A stretch of 46,236 nt of DNA from Mesotaenium endlicherianum (lineage: Eukaryota; Streptophyta; Zygnematophyceae; Zygnematales; Mesotaeniaceae), in contig WELA01001035.1 in assembly GCA_009602735.1 (NCBI GenBank), forward strand, positions 481,226 to 527,461, written 5' to 3'. The position numbers were made by a program, and so were the translations under genes. The notes beneath the pieces were generated by a model. That model did no database searches, was not told where the DNA came from, and saw only the letters and a list, made by a program, of their open reading frames with translations. Below are positions 21,454 to 33,527 of this stretch, piece after piece. Position 1 is the stretch's first letter; every line of letters begins with the position of its first letter.

Positions 21454-23130
21454 ATGGCTTCCACCACACAAAAGGAGGACAGACAGCGCAAGGCAGAAGA
21501 AGCCAGGAGGACAATGGAGCAATACCAGAAGGAGCTGGCGGCCACGTCCCTCACCAGGATAGAACAAGAACAGGTCCGCAAACAACAGGAGGCGGCAAAA
21601 GAGGCACAGAGGAAGAAGGATCGGGAAGCGGAAAACCTCAGGAAAGCTGAGGAGGAGAGACAGAAGAAACAACAAGAAGAAGCGGCAGCGACAGAAGAGG
21701 AGAGAAGGAAAAAGGCTGAAGCGGACAGGCAGAAGAGCTTGGCCACTTACTGGTATACTGTGATGGGTGGCCAAAATTTTGATAACCTGAAGGAAGCATT
21801 GCTGGCAGCCCAGGAGATCAACAAGCTGGAACAGACAACACTGCTACAGAGGGAAGGAACTGCAGCACTGGATAGGTACATTGAGACACACATAGGTGTG
21901 GTCCTCTACGAGGATCATGCCAAGATGGTGGGCTACACAGCAGATCAGGCCCGGTACCCCACCGATGATTCAGAGGACAAGCCAGTCCCAATAACGGAAA
22001 TAGTGGGAGATCAAAGACTCATCAGGATGGTGAGCATGCGGCCCGATAGCTTTTAGGATACGGTATTCTACCTCACACTATTGCTAGCTTACAACAAAGT
22101 TGAGAGAAGGAGCTGGGAGTACTTGGCCAGGGAAGCAGGACAACAGATGTTCTCTCCCCACTGGTTCCCATGTAAACTGAGGAAGGCTGAGCATGGACCC
22201 CAGTACTACCAACAGCCAACAGATTGGAGGTGGATGACCGTCACAAACAAAAAGCAGGAGTGTGACCGAGCCCAACCAGACGATTTCCACTATGGCCTAG
22301 ACGGCTACCTCATCCTACCACCTCACATTGCCCCTTGGGACCCCAGGCTGAATGGCTGCCTGAGCAATATGAATGCAGAGACCAAAGAGCACAGGAGGAG
22401 GGGGAGAGACTACTTCTCTAAGGGAAAGCATGCCTTCGTCAAATGGGCGAAGAATGCAGGCCAGATAGATATCAGCAGGCTGAAGGCCAAGCAACCCCCA
22501 GCGCGCCCTAAGAAAGGGAGGTCAGTAGACTACTCCATGTCTACCAGGGAGCAGGACGACTTAGTGGACGAGACTCCTACTCTCTCAGAGGAGGAGGATG
22601 AGGAGGATGAGCAAGAAGAACAAGGCAGAGGAGAAGCATCAGGAGCTGGTACTCAGGAGACCCAGGGGCAGGCAGGGGCACTCCTTAAGGAACCAAGATC
22701 AGGCGTATGGAACGTGATCCCGGTCATGGAGGCAACTAGACCCCGCACTCGCTCCCCCCGTCTACCTGCCCAAGCAGGGAAAGAAGCTGATCTGACTGTA
22801 CTTGGCAGCAGACACAGGCAGAAATCTCCAGAGGACAGGGCTGCCAGGAGAGGAACACGCGGGGTGGCCAGAGGTATGCCAGCCTCCCCCTTTGCTCAGG
22901 GACATGTACCTCTTGCCGATGTATTTTAGCATCCTACTGGAATGCCTGTCTATGTGGGGATCAACACTCAAGTGGTTGAATAGCAGGCTACCATCCTTCG
23001 TTCTCCTCGAGGTCCAACTCTTGAACAAACGGGGTTCTTCAGGAGGCTAGCTAACAGACTTAGAGGGCTGTCTAGATCTAGGTCCAGATCTCCGTCTTCT
23101 GATCCTGAAGCCCCAGGAACAACCCCTTAG
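21454..23130 (+). pseudogene. ORF3 of element B, broken
   Basis: Homologous over its whole length to ORF3 of element D: charged coiled coil, conserved domain with QPTDWRWMTVT and LPPHIAPWDPRLNG, acidic run and SR-like tail. Internal stops are TAG at 22053 (A to T), TAG at 22927 (CAG to TAG) and TAG near 22981. The start ATG at 21454 matches D's second in-frame ATG. Function unknown; see element D. Confidence 0.85.
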
Positions 23131-23237
23131 GTGACAAGCTGAAGAGGCAGTTGGTGGGGAAGGCTGGACAGGTTCAGTTCCCTTATTTTAAAACTTCTGC
23201 AGTTTAATGTTGTCGAGGCGACAACAAGTTGAGGGAT

Positions 23238-23958
23238 TGTAATGAATCAGTATATTAGTAGATATAGTTATTATTTAAATATAATAGTTAATTAAGTTCA
23301 GTCTGCTAGACTCTAGTTAGTAATCAATCTGCTGGACTTTATATTAAATATCAGCTTAATGACTCAGCCAGAAGCAGCAGGCTGAAGTCAACTTAAGTCA
23401 GCTTGCTGACACATTCTTTGACAGCCAGCTGACTTCCGTACTCGGTAGCAGCGAACTGCCTAGATATGCATCTAAGTGTGATATGCTAGATGAATGGCCA
23501 GATGACATCTCTATGATGGATGGCGATTCGGGATGATGGGAGATGGCGGTGGATTTGGTTAACCGAGGTCCTACCATCGTGGTTAACTCCCGGGTAGGCG
23601 GTGCCATCGCACTAACCGTTGAACAGTAAACTCATTCCATGTACATATGCTAGGCATTGCTCTCAAGATCGGCATTCGGAAACGAGGCCAACTCTCTTGT
23701 ACAGCTTACTGAAAGAGATCTGAATCCTAAGGCGAGAAGCCATTGGTACGCACTGTCTTCTAACCTTGCTTATATATGAGTTTACTGATTGCATTATTGA
23801 TGCTAGTTTACTCGCATTTGACTTCCGAGTATTATTCACTGCTAGTGTGTTGTCCTTCGCCGTTTAATCAGTTAACGAAAAATACCATAAAAATTACTTG
23901 CTGATATAAAGATCTTTATTAATCGTTAACCGCCTATTTGGTAAGTCGATTCATTACA
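23238..23958 (+). repeat. 3' LTR of element B
   Basis: 721 bp, TGTAATG...TTACA. It is preceded by the GTTGTCG-AGG-CGACAAC hairpin and a shortened PPT (AAGTTGAGGG). The palindrome ATAAAGATCTTTAT is at 23906-23919. It is followed by the target duplication AGGAG and then by the rest of element A's gag. Confidence 0.9.
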
Positions 23959-24527
23959 AGGAGAAAGCTATCTATGTCATGATCTCCTTGACACTAAAGC
24001 AGACCACTTCAGTTTTCGAGTTTGCTCAAAAGTTCGAGGAGAACATGATGAAGCAGCCAGACTTGCCAAAGCGGTATAGGATAACATACTTCAGGTATGG
24101 CTTGAAATCCGAAGTCTCTGGTCACTTCGCTGAAAAGAAACATGATAAACTGGCTGACTTGATCCAGGATGCTGATGCCTGGGATCAACAGCAGTTCAAT
24201 CACAAGCGCCAGAGTAATGCCTTGGTGTCTAAGGTTGTCAAAAAGCCCCACGGGTCCTACAATGCAATTGGAGGAGACGAGGCTGAGGATGATCAGGATG
24301 ATGAGTACGAGTACGAGTATAATGCTATACAGTCCAGAGGGAGAGGTGGTTCCTCTCCAGGTGGCTATGGAAGAGGTGGTGGTAGGACTAAGCCGAGACC
24401 AGCCTCAGCAAAATCTGTTTGCTTCCATTGCCAGCAGCTGGGTCACTTCAGAGAGCAGTGTCCAGTCAAGCACCTCCCAAAGGTTGAGAGAAAAGACCAG
24501 CCTTTAAAAGACAGCAACAGTCAGTAA
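23959..24527 (+). pseudogene. gag of element A, 3' part
   Basis: Resumes at the target duplication with GAGAAAGCTATCTATG, continuing the capsid domain cut at 15047. It is an open frame through an Arg/Gly-rich stretch and a CCHC zinc knuckle (CFHCQQLGHFREQC, about 24419-24460) to the TAA at 24525. The -1 frameshift heptamer TTTAAAA (24503-24509) and its hairpin are intact. The segment itself is open; the gene is broken by element B. Confidence 0.85.
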
Positions 24528-27457
24528 TCCAGTCTACTGACTGTGAGGAAGCTAGAGATAGTGAGTCGTCACTAGCTGTCTTCGTACCAGGTACTATGGG
24601 TCTCGCTAAACTAGATCCACTATGCATGCCTGACAAACAGATAAAGGAGACTATCAGCAATATAGATCTTTAGAGAGTGCACACTTTGGATGGTCTTGTT
24701 CCACCTGATGTCCAACATTTCTTTGCTAAGTCACGAGAACAATGCGAAAGTCAAAAAAAGTCTATCTCCCATATTCTATCGTATTGCAGGAATAAAGGTG
24801 AGGGCAATTGTTCACGGAGGGGCGTCACAAACTTTTATCCATAAGGACTTAGTTAAGCGGCTAAGGCTGGCTATTGTCATCCAAGGGAATAGAAAAACAT
24901 TCCTTGGAGATGCCTCAAGTATCCCGGGAGGAGTTATAACCAAGCCTATTGAGGTCCAGGTAGGTTCTGACATTGCAGTTCTAACTGAAACGCTTACATT
25001 TGAGGTACTCAACACTGGCTTTTATGATCCCGTGCTAGGCAGGTCCTGGCTTAACAAACATCAAGCTAAAGTGTTCTGGAGCAGAGGTACAGCTGAAGTG
25101 AGAGGAGCCAGTGATGGGCAGAGTGACTTGGCACCCACCAGTGCCTTTCCTCTTGTCCTGTATGGATGGCAAATGAAGGAAAAGAAGAGGCTTCCAGAAG
25201 AATGCAAATTGCTGAATGCAATAGAGTTCATCAAAAGCTGGAACCAGAAGGAAGACAGAATGTTATGTCTGCTGCTAAGAGAGGTACCTCCTCAACCTGG
25301 AGTGGTGGAGAAAAAGGTAAGCCCTCCGGAGCACCCTACTGCTGCAAAAATTGTTGCTCAGTATACTGATATTTTTAATATGCCTCCAGGACTACCCCCT
25401 TAAGAGGAAAGTAGATCATAGGATTGATGTATTACCTGGGAGTCCACTCCCCTGGCAACGCACTTATGGCTTGTCTTATGTGGAGAGCGAAGAGTTAAAA
25501 ACACAGATTGCGAAGCTTGAGGAAAATGATTATATTTCCCCTAGTAAATCACCTTATGGCGCACCCATCCTATTTGTTAAGAAAAAAGATGGAAGTATGC
25601 GGATGTGGGTTGATTACAGAGATCTTCACAGAATTATAGTAAAGAACAAGTATGCTTTACCGAGAATTGAGAAATTGCTTGATACCCTGTCTGGTGCTAA
25701 AGTGTTCAGTAAGATAGATCTCAAGAGTGGTTATCATCAAATCACAATTGCTGAGGAAGATGAACACAAGACTGCCTTTCGCATACGTTATGGCCACTAT
25801 GAGTTTAATGTGATGCCATTTAGACTGACTAATGCTCCTGCAACCTTCATGGGTGCTATGAATGACATTTTCAGACCTTACCTGGATAAGTTTGTGCATT
25901 TCTTCCTGGATGATATTTTGATTTTCGCTAAAGATGAAGCTCAGCATGCTGAACACTTGGAGATAGTCATGGACACTCTGAGAAAAAATCAGCTATATGC
26001 TAAAAAGAGCAAGTGTGATTTCTCTCAGGAAAGTATTGCATTCTTAGGCCATGTCGTCGATAAGGAAGACATCTTTGTGGATCCTAAGAAAGTCCAGACC
26101 ATAAGGGACTGGCCACTATCACAATCTGTCTCTGAAGTTAGATCCTTCCTGGGGTTGGCTAACTACTATAGGAGATTTATTGAGAATTATTCTACAAGCC
26201 AATAAACTGATTGACCTTACTAAGAAAGACACAGGGTATGTGTGGGGGGAAGAGCAGCAGGCTGCCTTCCAGACCCTTAAAGATGCTCTTTGTTCTGCCC
26301 CATTCCTAGCCGTGTATGACCCCAGCAAATCGGTGCAGGTGGTTACTGATGGTTCTGACTTTGCCATGGGTGCTATTTTGTTGTAGCCTGTTGACAAAAC
26401 CACAAAGGATGGTAAGGTAAAACAGGATTGGCACCCTGTGCTGTACGAGTCTATGAAGTTTGACCCAGCTGAAATTAGCTATTCTGTGCATAATAATGAG
26501 CTGCTTGCTATCATTCATGTGCTCAAACAGTGGAGAGCATACTTACATGGTAAAGCTTTTAAGGTCATTACAGATCATCTAGCTCTGACTCACTTTCTGA
26601 AACAGTCCAAGCTGTCGAGGAGAGAGAACCGTTGGAGCCAGATGCTGGAGCAGCTCCAAGTCCAGATTGACTACAAACCAAGGAAGTTGAATCTTGCTAA
26701 TGCACTCTTTAGGAGACCTGACTTGCAAGAAAGAAACTTTAATCAGCATGCTGTAGATAAAGTTCTTTGTGCACTCACTTCACTAAAGGTGAAAAAGTCC
26801 TTCCTTGAACAACTTAGGAAAGCCTACTTCTATGATCCAACATTTGAGCCCAATCCTACAGACGATATGTGTCTTGCTATTGCACTCGGGTATAGGCTTA
26901 AGGGAGGGGTCTGGGTGACTGAAACCACTTCAGGCAGGCTGAAGCTGGTCATTCCTAATAACTTGGAAATAAGGTCCCTCATACTGAGTCAAGCACATGA
27001 CAGTTTACTGGGTGGGCATTTGGGGCAGGCCAAAACTGTTAGCAACCTGGCAAAACATTATCATTGGGATGGGTTGCCTCGGGAGGTCTTGAAATATGTT
27101 AGGTCCTATGATCAGTGTCAGAGAAATAAGTCTAGGCACACACCACTCGGGGGTCTCTTACAACCAACGCCCATCCCAGCGAGACGCTGGGAAATAATAT
27201 CTATGGACTGGGTGGTAACACTACCAAGAACTGCCAAAGGGCATGATTTGATACTGGTAGTAGTGGTAAACTGAAAAAAAATGGTCATTTTCATCCCCAC
27301 CACTGTCAAAATAACCGCACTCGAAACTGCGAGACAGTTCTACAACCATGTAGTATGCCAACATGGGCTACCCTCTAATATCATCTCAGACAGAGACTCA
27401 AAAATTCACCTCTAAGTCCGGGAGGTTAATGGGAGTCAAACAGTTGCTCAGCACAGC
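24528..27457 (+). pseudogene. pol of element A, 5' part (protease, RT, RNase H, integrase start)
   Basis: Aligns with D's pol up to the middle of the integrase core. The protease motif is changed (HGGASQTFIH for [10 protein letters not shown], so the catalytic Asp is lost). RT is largely open (25351-26205, with [10 protein letters not shown]). Frameshifts lie near 24780, 25400, 26200 and 27275, and stops include TAG at 24671 and TAG at 26384, both CAG to TAG relative to D. About 20 codons around the integrase core are missing near 27425. It ends at 27457, where element D is inserted. Confidence 0.88.
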
Positions 27458-28229
27458 TGTAATGAATCAGTATATTAGTAGATATAATATTCATTTAAAT
27501 ATAATAGTTAATTAAGTTCAGCCTGCTGACCTTTAGTTATTAGTCAGTTTGCTAGACTCTAGTTAATAGTCAGTTTGCTGAACTTTACTTAATAGTCAGT
27601 CTGCTGGACTTTACATAATTATCAGTTTGCTGACTCAGTGGAAAGCAGCAGGCTGAAAGTCCATATAAGTCAGCTTGCTGACACATTCTTTGACAGCAAG
27701 CTGACTTCCGTACTCGGTAGCAGCGAACTGCCTTGATATGCATCTAAGTGCGATATGCTAGATGAATAGCCAGATGACATCCCTATGATGGATGGCTATT
27801 CGGGATGATGGGAGATGGCGGTGGATTTGGTTAACCGAGGTCCTACCAACGTGGTTAACTCCCGGGTAGGCGGTGCCATCGCACTGACCGTTGAACAGTA
27901 AACTCATTCCATGTACATATGCTAGGCATTGCTCTCGAGTTCGGCATTCGGAAACGAGGCCAACTCTCTTGTACAGCTTACTGAGAGAGATCTGAATCCA
28001 AGGCGAGAAGCCATTGATACGCACTGTCTTCTAACCTTGCTTATGTATGAGTTTACTGATTTGCATCATTGATGCTAGTTTACTCGCATTTGACTTACGA
28101 GTAGTATTCCCTGCTAGTGTATTGTCCTTTGCCGATTAACGAATTAACGGAAATACCATAAAGATTACTTGCTGATATAAAGATCTTTATTAATTGTTAA
28201 TCGCCTATTTGGTAAGTCGATTCATTTCA
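27458..28229 (+). repeat. 5' LTR of element D
   Basis: 772 bp, TGTAATG...TTTCA. The U3 region holds four ~27-bp repeat units (CAG(T/C)(C/T)TGCTGGACTTTA type; about 27516-27625), one more than its partner. A 14-bp perfect stem lies at 27667-27680/27694-27707. A TATA-containing palindrome, ATAAAGATCTTTAT, is at 28177-28190, only ~40 bp before the LTR end, so R-U5 may be very short. Confidence 0.93.
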
Positions 28230-28230
28230 G

Positions 28231-28242
28231 TGGTATCGGAGC
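28231..28242 (+). other. Primer-binding site, initiator-Met tRNA type
   Basis: TGGTATCGGAGC, one base after the LTR. It is identical to the site in the unrelated element at 5215, with G where the plant consensus has A. Confidence 0.88.
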
Positions 28243-28263
28243 AGTTATCACAGTCTTCTTTGT

Positions 28264-29742
28264 ATGGTAAGGACAAGGTCTCAAACTAGCAACTCCCGAG
28301 ACATGGAAAACCAGGATAACGAGAATGTCGAAAACCAGGCGGAAAGCCATGTAGCGGGAAACCGTACCTATTCGGAAGCAGTAGCGGATACTGCAGCTAG
28401 GGAGGCTGCAGATGAGGCAGCTGCTATTGCCTCAGTCGCAGCTCAGCAAGCTGAGGAGGAGATAGCCAGACTAGAAGCTGAACAAGTAGCAAAGGCCGCT
28501 GAAGATATACAAAGGAGGGAAGGACAGCCAGCTGACGAGCGCACTGTTGAAGAACTTATGGCATCAAGGGCCAATGTTCTGAACCCACCTCCTGCCGTAC
28601 AACTCAATGTACCCCTAGGTCAAATACGTGACCGGCTGAATGCGGCAGGAATTGCTGCTGCAGGAGCAAGAGGGATTGTTGAGGACACTACTCAGCGAGT
28701 AGATGCCAATGCTGCTGCTGCATTTGCTAATCTACCACCCCAAAATGTAGACTTGGGAGCATTGTTCGTTCAGATGCAGTCGCAAATGGCGACCATGTAT
28801 CAGTCCCAGCAGGAGGACAAAAGAATCATAATGTCCCTACTCCGGGACAGAGACCAACTGGGGTCTCACACCACTAGTGGTGGTGGCCGAGGGCCTAGTA
28901 AGCCCAAGCCGAAACCTCCCCAGGACTATGATCCTGAGGGAAACAGAAAATATTACCTGATCAAGTTTCTCGCGGATGTTGAGCAGTGGCTGGAGAACTA
29001 CCCAGAACTGCAAGATTACGAGAAGGTCAGGCACACCGGTGCGCTACTGAAAGGCAGTGCCGCAGACTGGTGGCTTTACTGGAAGGAAGAGCGTAAGGCT
29101 CGGCAACTCGGTGACCCTACGTGGGTAGAGTTTGTCGAGAAGTTGCATGAGAAGTTTGATGTCATCAACCAGCAGGAGAAAGCTATCTATGCGATGATCT
29201 CCCTGACACTGAAGCAGACCACTTCAGTTGCTGAGTTTGCTCAAAAGTTCCAAGAGAACATGATGAAGCAGCCTGATTTGCCAGAACGGTATAGGATAGC
29301 ATACTTCAGGTATGGCTTGAAATCCGAGGTCTCTGGTCATTTTGCTGAGAAAAAGTATGAGAAACTGGCTGACTTGATCCAGGATGCTGACGCCTGGGAT
29401 CAGCAGCAGTTCAATCACAAGCGCCAGAGTAACGCTTTGGTGTCTAAGATTGTCAAAAAGCCCCACGGTTCCTACAATGCAGTTGAAGGAGACCAGGCTG
29501 AGGATAATCAGGGTGATGAATATGAGTATGAGTACAATGCTATTCAGTCTAGAGGTAGAGGTGGTCCCTCTCGAGGTGGCTATGGAAGGGGTGGTGGTAG
29601 GACTAAGCCGAGACCAGCCTCAGCAAAATCTACTTGCTACCATTGTCAGCAGAAAGGCCACTACAGAGAACAGTGTCCGGTCAAGCACCTGCCTAAGGTC
29701 GAGAGAAAAGACCAGCCTTTAAAAGACAGCAACAGTCAGTAA
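28264..29742 (+). CDS. gag: Gag polyprotein of chromovirus D
   Basis: 492 residues, open. It forms the virus-like particle and packages the RNA. An Ala/Glu/Gln-rich coiled coil (about 45-80) is followed by a linker, a Ty3-type capsid domain (about 220-390, with [20 protein letters not shown] and [10 protein letters not shown]), an Arg/Gly-rich stretch (about 430-450) and one CCHC zinc knuckle ([14 protein letters not shown], about 458-471). The start ATGGTAAGG is conserved in A and B and lies 22 nt after the primer site. Just before the stop is a -1 frameshift signal leading into pol. The ATG itself overlaps a splice-donor-like ATG|GTAAGG. Confidence 0.93.
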   Translation: MVRTRSQTSNSRDMENQDNENVENQAESHVAGNRTYSEAVADTAAREAADEAAAIASVAAQQAEEEIARLEAEQVAKAAEDIQRREGQPADERTVEELMASRANVLNPPPAVQLNVPLGQIRDRLNAAGIAAAGARGIVEDTTQRVDANAAAAFANLPPQNVDLGALFVQMQSQMATMYQSQQEDKRIIMSLLRDRDQLGSHTTSGGGRGPSKPKPKPPQDYDPEGNRKYYLIKFLADVEQWLENYPELQDYEKVRHTGALLKGSAADWWLYWKEERKARQLGDPTWVEFVEKLHEKFDVINQQEKAIYAMISLTLKQTTSVAEFAQKFQENMMKQPDLPERYRIAYFRYGLKSEVSGHFAEKKYEKLADLIQDADAWDQQQFNHKRQSNALVSKIVKKPHGSYNAVEGDQAEDNQGDEYEYEYNAIQSRGRGGPSRGGYGRGGGRTKPRPASAKSTCYHCQQKGHYREQCPVKHLPKVERKDQPLKDSNSQ

Positions 29743-29759
29743 TCCAGTCTACTGACTGT
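29718..29759 (+). promoter_or_regulatory. Programmed -1 ribosomal frameshift signal between gag and pol
   Basis: The slippery heptamer T TTA AAA (29718-29724, in gag phase) is followed by a 7-nt spacer and a perfect 9-bp stem, ACAGTCAGT (29732-29740) with ACTGACTGT (29751-29759), around a 10-nt loop. The gag stop TAA (29740-29742) lies inside the structure. A shift of -1 enters exactly the frame that is open into pol. A second small stem, TAGTGA-GTCG-TCACTA (29774-29789), follows. The heptamer is kept in A (24503-24509) and B (17230-17236). Confidence 0.85.
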
Positions 29760-29810
29760 GAGGATGCTAGAGATAGTGAGTCGTCACTAGCTGCCCTCGT
29801 AGCAGGTATT

Positions 29811-32800
29811 ATGGGTCCTGCTGAACTGGATTCACTATGCATGCCTGACAACCAGATAAAGGAGACCATCAGCAATATAGACGTCCAGAGAGTGCACACT
29901 CTGGATGCTCTTGTTCCACCTGATGTCCAACATTTCTTTGCTACGTCAGGAGAACAATGCGAAAGTCAGGAAAAGACAGTCCCCCCTATCCTACTGCATT
30001 GCATGATTGCAGGTAGGAAGGTGAGGGCATTTGTTGACGGAGGGGCGTCACATACTTTTATCCACAAGGACTTAGTTAAGCGGCTAAGGCTGCCTACTGT
30101 CACCCAAGGGAATAGAAAAATATTCCTTGGAGATGCCTCAAGTATCCCGGGAGGAGTTATAACCAAGCCTATTGAGGTCCAGTTAGGTTCTGGCATTGCA
30201 GTTCTAACTGAAACGCTTACATTTGAGGTACTCAACACTGGCTTTTATGATCTCGTGCTAGGCAGGTCCTGGCTTAATAGACATCAAGCTGAAGTGTGTT
30301 GGAGCAGAGGTACAGTTAAAGTGAGAGGAGCCAGTGATGGGCAGACTGACTTGGCACCCACCAGTGCTCTTCCTCTTGTCCTGTGTGGATGGCAAATGAA
30401 GGAAAAGAAGAGGCTTCCAGAAGGATGCAAGTTGCTGAATGCAATGGAGTTCGTCAAAAGCTGGAACCAGAAGGAAGACAGAATGTTCTGTCTGCTGCTA
30501 AGAGAGGTACCTCCTCAACCTGAAGAAGTGGTTGAGAAAAAGGTACACCCTCCGGAACACCCTACTGCTGCAAACATTGTTGCTCAGTACACGGATGTGT
30601 TTAATATGCCTCCAGGACTACCCCCTAAGCGGGAAGTAGATCATAGGATTGATTTATTACCTGGTAGCCAGCCACCCTGGCAACGCACGTATGGCTTGTC
30701 TTATTTGGAGAGTGAGGAGTTGAAAACACAGATTGCAGAGCTGGAGGAAAATGGTTACATTTCTCCCAGTAAATCACCGTACGGCGCACCTATCCTATTT
30801 GTTAAGAAAAAGGATGGCAGTATGCGGATGTGTGTGGATTACAGAGCCCTGAACAGAATTACAGTAAAGAACAAGTATGCTTTACCCAGAATCGAGGACT
30901 TGCTTGATACCCTGTCTGGCGCTAAGGTGTTCAGTAAGATAGATCTCAAGAGTGGTTATCATCAAATCAGAATTGCTGAGGGGGATGAACACAAGACTGC
31001 TTTCCGCACACGTTATGGACACTATGAGTTCAACGTGATGCCATTTGGACTGACTAATGCTCCTGCTACCTTTATGGGTGCTATGAATGACATTTTCAGA
31101 CCTTATTTGGATAAGTTTGTGCAAGTTTTCCTGGATGATATTTTAATTTTCTCTAAAGATGAAGCTCAGCACACTGAACACTTAAAGAAAGTGCTGGACA
31201 CTCTGCGGAAAAATCACTTGTATGCTAAGATGAGCAAGTGTGATTTCTTTAAAGAAAGTATTGAATTCTTAGGCCACGTTGTCAGTAAAGAGGGCATCAG
31301 TGTGGATCCTAAGAAAGTCCAGACCATAAGGGACTGGCCAGTACCACAGTCTGTCTCTGAAGTTAGATCCTTCCTCGGGTTGGCTAACTACTATAGGAGA
31401 TTTATTGTGAAGTATTCCACAAAGGTCAGTAAACTGACTGACCTTACTAAGAAAGACATTGGGTATGTGTGGGGGGAAGAGCAGCAGGCTGCCTTCCAGA
31501 CCCTTAAAGATGCCCTTTGTTCTGCCCCAGTGCTAGCCGTGTATGACCCCAGCAAACCGGTGCAGGTGGTTACTGATGCCTCTGATTTTGCCATGGGTGC
31601 TATTTTGTTGCAGCCTGCTGACAAAACCACAAAGGATGGTAAGGTACGGCAGGAGTGGCATCCTGTGTTGTATGAGTCTATGAAATTTAATCCAGCGGAG
31701 ATTAATTACTCAGTGCATGATAAAGAGCTGCTAGCTATCATTCATGTACTCAAACAGTGGAGAGCATACTTACATGGTAAAGCTTTTAAGGTGATTACAG
31801 ATCATCTAGCTCTGACCCACTTTCAGAAGAAGTCCAAGCTGTCGAGGAGGGAGAACCGCTGGAGCCAGATGCTGGAGCAGTTCCAAGTCCAGATCGACTA
31901 CAAACCAGGGAAGTTGAATCCTGCTGATGCACTCTCTAGAAGACCTGACTTGCAAGAAAGGAACTTTAGTCAGCATGCTGTAGATAAAGTCCTGTGTGCA
32001 CTCACTTCACTAAAGGTGAAAAAGTCCTTCCTTGAACAACTTAGGAAAGCCTACCTTTCTGACCCAACATTTGAGCCCAGCCCCACTACTGGTATGTGTC
32101 GTGCTACCGCACTCGGGTATAAGCTCAAGGGAGGGGTCTGGGTGACTGAAACCACTTCAGGCAGGCTGAAGCTGGTCATTCCTAATAATTTGGAAATAAG
32201 GTCTCTCTTACTGAGTCAAGCTCATGACAGTCTCCTGGGTGGACATTTGGGGCAGGCCAAAACTGTTGGCAAACTGGCAAAACATTATCATTGGGAGGGG
32301 TTACCCCGGGAGGTCTTGAAATATGTCAAGTCCTGTGACCAGTGTCAGAGAAATAAGTCTCGGCACACACCACCCGGAGGTCTCTTGCAACCGCTACCCA
32401 TCCCAGCGGGACGCTGGGAAACTATATCCATGGACTGGGTGGTCTCACTACCAAGAACTGCCAACGGGCATGATTCAATACTGGTAGTCGTGGATAAACT
32501 GACAAAAATGGTCATTTTTATCCCCACAACTGTCAAAGTGACTGCACTCGAAACAGCGAGACAGTTTTACAACCATGTAGTATGCCAACATGGGCTCCCT
32601 TCTAATATCATCTCAGACAGAGACTCAAAATTCACCTCTAAGTTCTGGAGAGCTTTAATGGGGTTAATGGGAGTCAAACAGCTGCTCAGCACAGCAAACC
32701 ACCCTCAGACTGATGGGCAGACTGAAAGAACTAACCGAGTTCTGCAGGAGGTGCTGAGAGCATATATTAACCAAAAACAAGATAATTGGGATGACCTGTT

Positions 32801-33527
32801 GCCTCAAATTCAGTTTGCGGTCAACAGTGCGGTGCACGCGTCAACGGGCAAAACTCCTTTTGAACTCAGCCTGGGTAGAGTCCCTAAGTCTCCTCTAGAT
32901 GTGCTAGGGGAATCTTTAACTCACCCTGAAGGGATTGACAACCCGGTCTCCCTCCAGTTAACTCAGGAGTTTGCTGACACCCTGTCAGAAGTCCAACGAA
33001 ACTTGCACACGGCCCAAGAAAACCAACAAAAATACGCTAATCAACACCGTCGGGAACTGACATTTTCCAAGGGGGATTTAGTCAAACTGCATTCTCAGCA
33101 CCTGTACCTCCCTGGTGTGGTCAAGAAAAAGCTTGGCCCTGTCTGGGTCGGTCCATATTCGGTGGTCCGTCGTGTCGGTCAGAATGCTTACAAACTGAAC
33201 ATGTCAGCTGAATACAAGGGGCACCCGGTCTTTAATGTCTCCTTCCTGGAACCGTACATCAAAGGTGATACACTGTTCACAGGTCGGTTCCCTGTCCAAC
33301 CGGGACCGGTCCCCGCTGTCCGGGACGGCGACCCTGAGGAATATGAGGTCGATGAGATTTTAGACGCTCGCTCGGTCCGTCGATCGTCTAAATATGTCAT
33401 GAAATACCTCATTCGATGGAAGGGTTACGATGCCTCTGGGGACACTTGGGAGTTTAAGGACCACTTGACCAATGCCAAAGGGGCGTTGACACGGTTCCAC
33501 CTTCGGGCCGCTGGAGTCCCTCCATAA
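29811..33527 (+). CDS. pol: Pol polyprotein of chromovirus D: protease, RT, RNase H, integrase, chromodomain
   Basis: 1238 residues counted from the first ATG; the frame is open from the frameshift site at 29718, so the natural product is a Gag-Pol fusion. Domains in order: aspartic protease ([12 protein letters not shown], about 74-85; DGGA in place of DT/SGA); reverse transcriptase (about 320-500; [12 protein letters not shown] and catalytic FLDD near 440); RNase H (about 580-700; TDAS, DKELLA, ITDH); HHCC zinc-binding domain of integrase (about 800-845) and its catalytic core with D, D and E (MDWV near 874, SDRDSKF near 936, [12 protein letters not shown] near 970); and a chromodomain (about 1176-1223; [22 protein letters not shown]). 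The chromodomain is expected to guide insertion to methyl-histone chromatin, which fits nesting inside silent relatives. Confidence 0.95.
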   Translation: MGPAELDSLCMPDNQIKETISNIDVQRVHTLDALVPPDVQHFFATSGEQCESQEKTVPPILLHCMIAGRKVRAFVDGGASHTFIHKDLVKRLRLPTVTQGNRKIFLGDASSIPGGVITKPIEVQLGSGIAVLTETLTFEVLNTGFYDLVLGRSWLNRHQAEVCWSRGTVKVRGASDGQTDLAPTSALPLVLCGWQMKEKKRLPEGCKLLNAMEFVKSWNQKEDRMFCLLLREVPPQPEEVVEKKVHPPEHPTAANIVAQYTDVFNMPPGLPPKREVDHRIDLLPGSQPPWQRTYGLSYLESEELKTQIAELEENGYISPSKSPYGAPILFVKKKDGSMRMCVDYRALNRITVKNKYALPRIEDLLDTLSGAKVFSKIDLKSGYHQIRIAEGDEHKTAFRTRYGHYEFNVMPFGLTNAPATFMGAMNDIFRPYLDKFVQVFLDDILIFSKDEAQHTEHLKKVLDTLRKNHLYAKMSKCDFFKESIEFLGHVVSKEGISVDPKKVQTIRDWPVPQSVSEVRSFLGLANYYRRFIVKYSTKVSKLTDLTKKDIGYVWGEEQQAAFQTLKDALCSAPVLAVYDPSKPVQVVTDASDFAMGAILLQPADKTTKDGKVRQEWHPVLYESMKFNPAEINYSVHDKELLAIIHVLKQWRAYLHGKAFKVITDHLALTHFQKKSKLSRRENRWSQMLEQFQVQIDYKPGKLNPADALSRRPDLQERNFSQHAVDKVLCALTSLKVKKSFLEQLRKAYLSDPTFEPSPTTGMCRATALGYKLKGGVWVTETTSGRLKLVIPNNLEIRSLLLSQAHDSLLGGHLGQAKTVGKLAKHYHWEGLPREVLKYVKSCDQCQRNKSRHTPPGGLLQPLPIPAGRWETISMDWVVSLPRTANGHDSILVVVDKLTKMVIFIPTTVKVTALETARQFYNHVVCQHGLPSNIISDRDSKFTSKFWRALMGLMGVKQLLSTANHPQTDGQTERTNRVLQEVLRAYINQKQDNWDDLLPQIQFAVNSAVHASTGKTPFELSLGRVPKSPLDVLGESLTHPEGIDNPVSLQLTQEFADTLSEVQRNLHTAQENQQKYANQHRRELTFSKGDLVKLHSQHLYLPGVVKKKLGPVWVGPYSVVRRVGQNAYKLNMSAEYKGHPVFNVSFLEPYIKGDTLFTGRFPVQPGPVPAVRDGDPEEYEVDEILDARSVRRSSKYVMKYLIRWKGYDASGDTWEFKDHLTNAKGALTRFHLRAAGVPP

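Larger units (their letters stand above)
15048..23958 (+). mobile_element. Element B: Ty3/gypsy chromovirus with ORF3, decayed, nested in element A gag
   Basis: An 8.9-kb element with both LTRs (15048-15765 and 23238-23958), flanked by AGGAG (15043-15047 and 23959-23963). It has the same gag, pol, ORF3 order as element D, but all three genes carry stops and frameshifts. Its two LTRs share variants with each other (TTATATTAAATATCA) and not with A or D. Most of the stops relative to D that I checked are CAG to TAG changes. Same orientation as A and D. Confidence 0.92.

Noticed and set aside
21328..21774. Minus-strand Leu/Phe-rich frame resembling a membrane protein (also 33672-34115)
   Set aside because: It is the antisense of the Lys/Glu-rich coiled-coil part of ORF3; the hydrophobic look is a codon-complement artefact.
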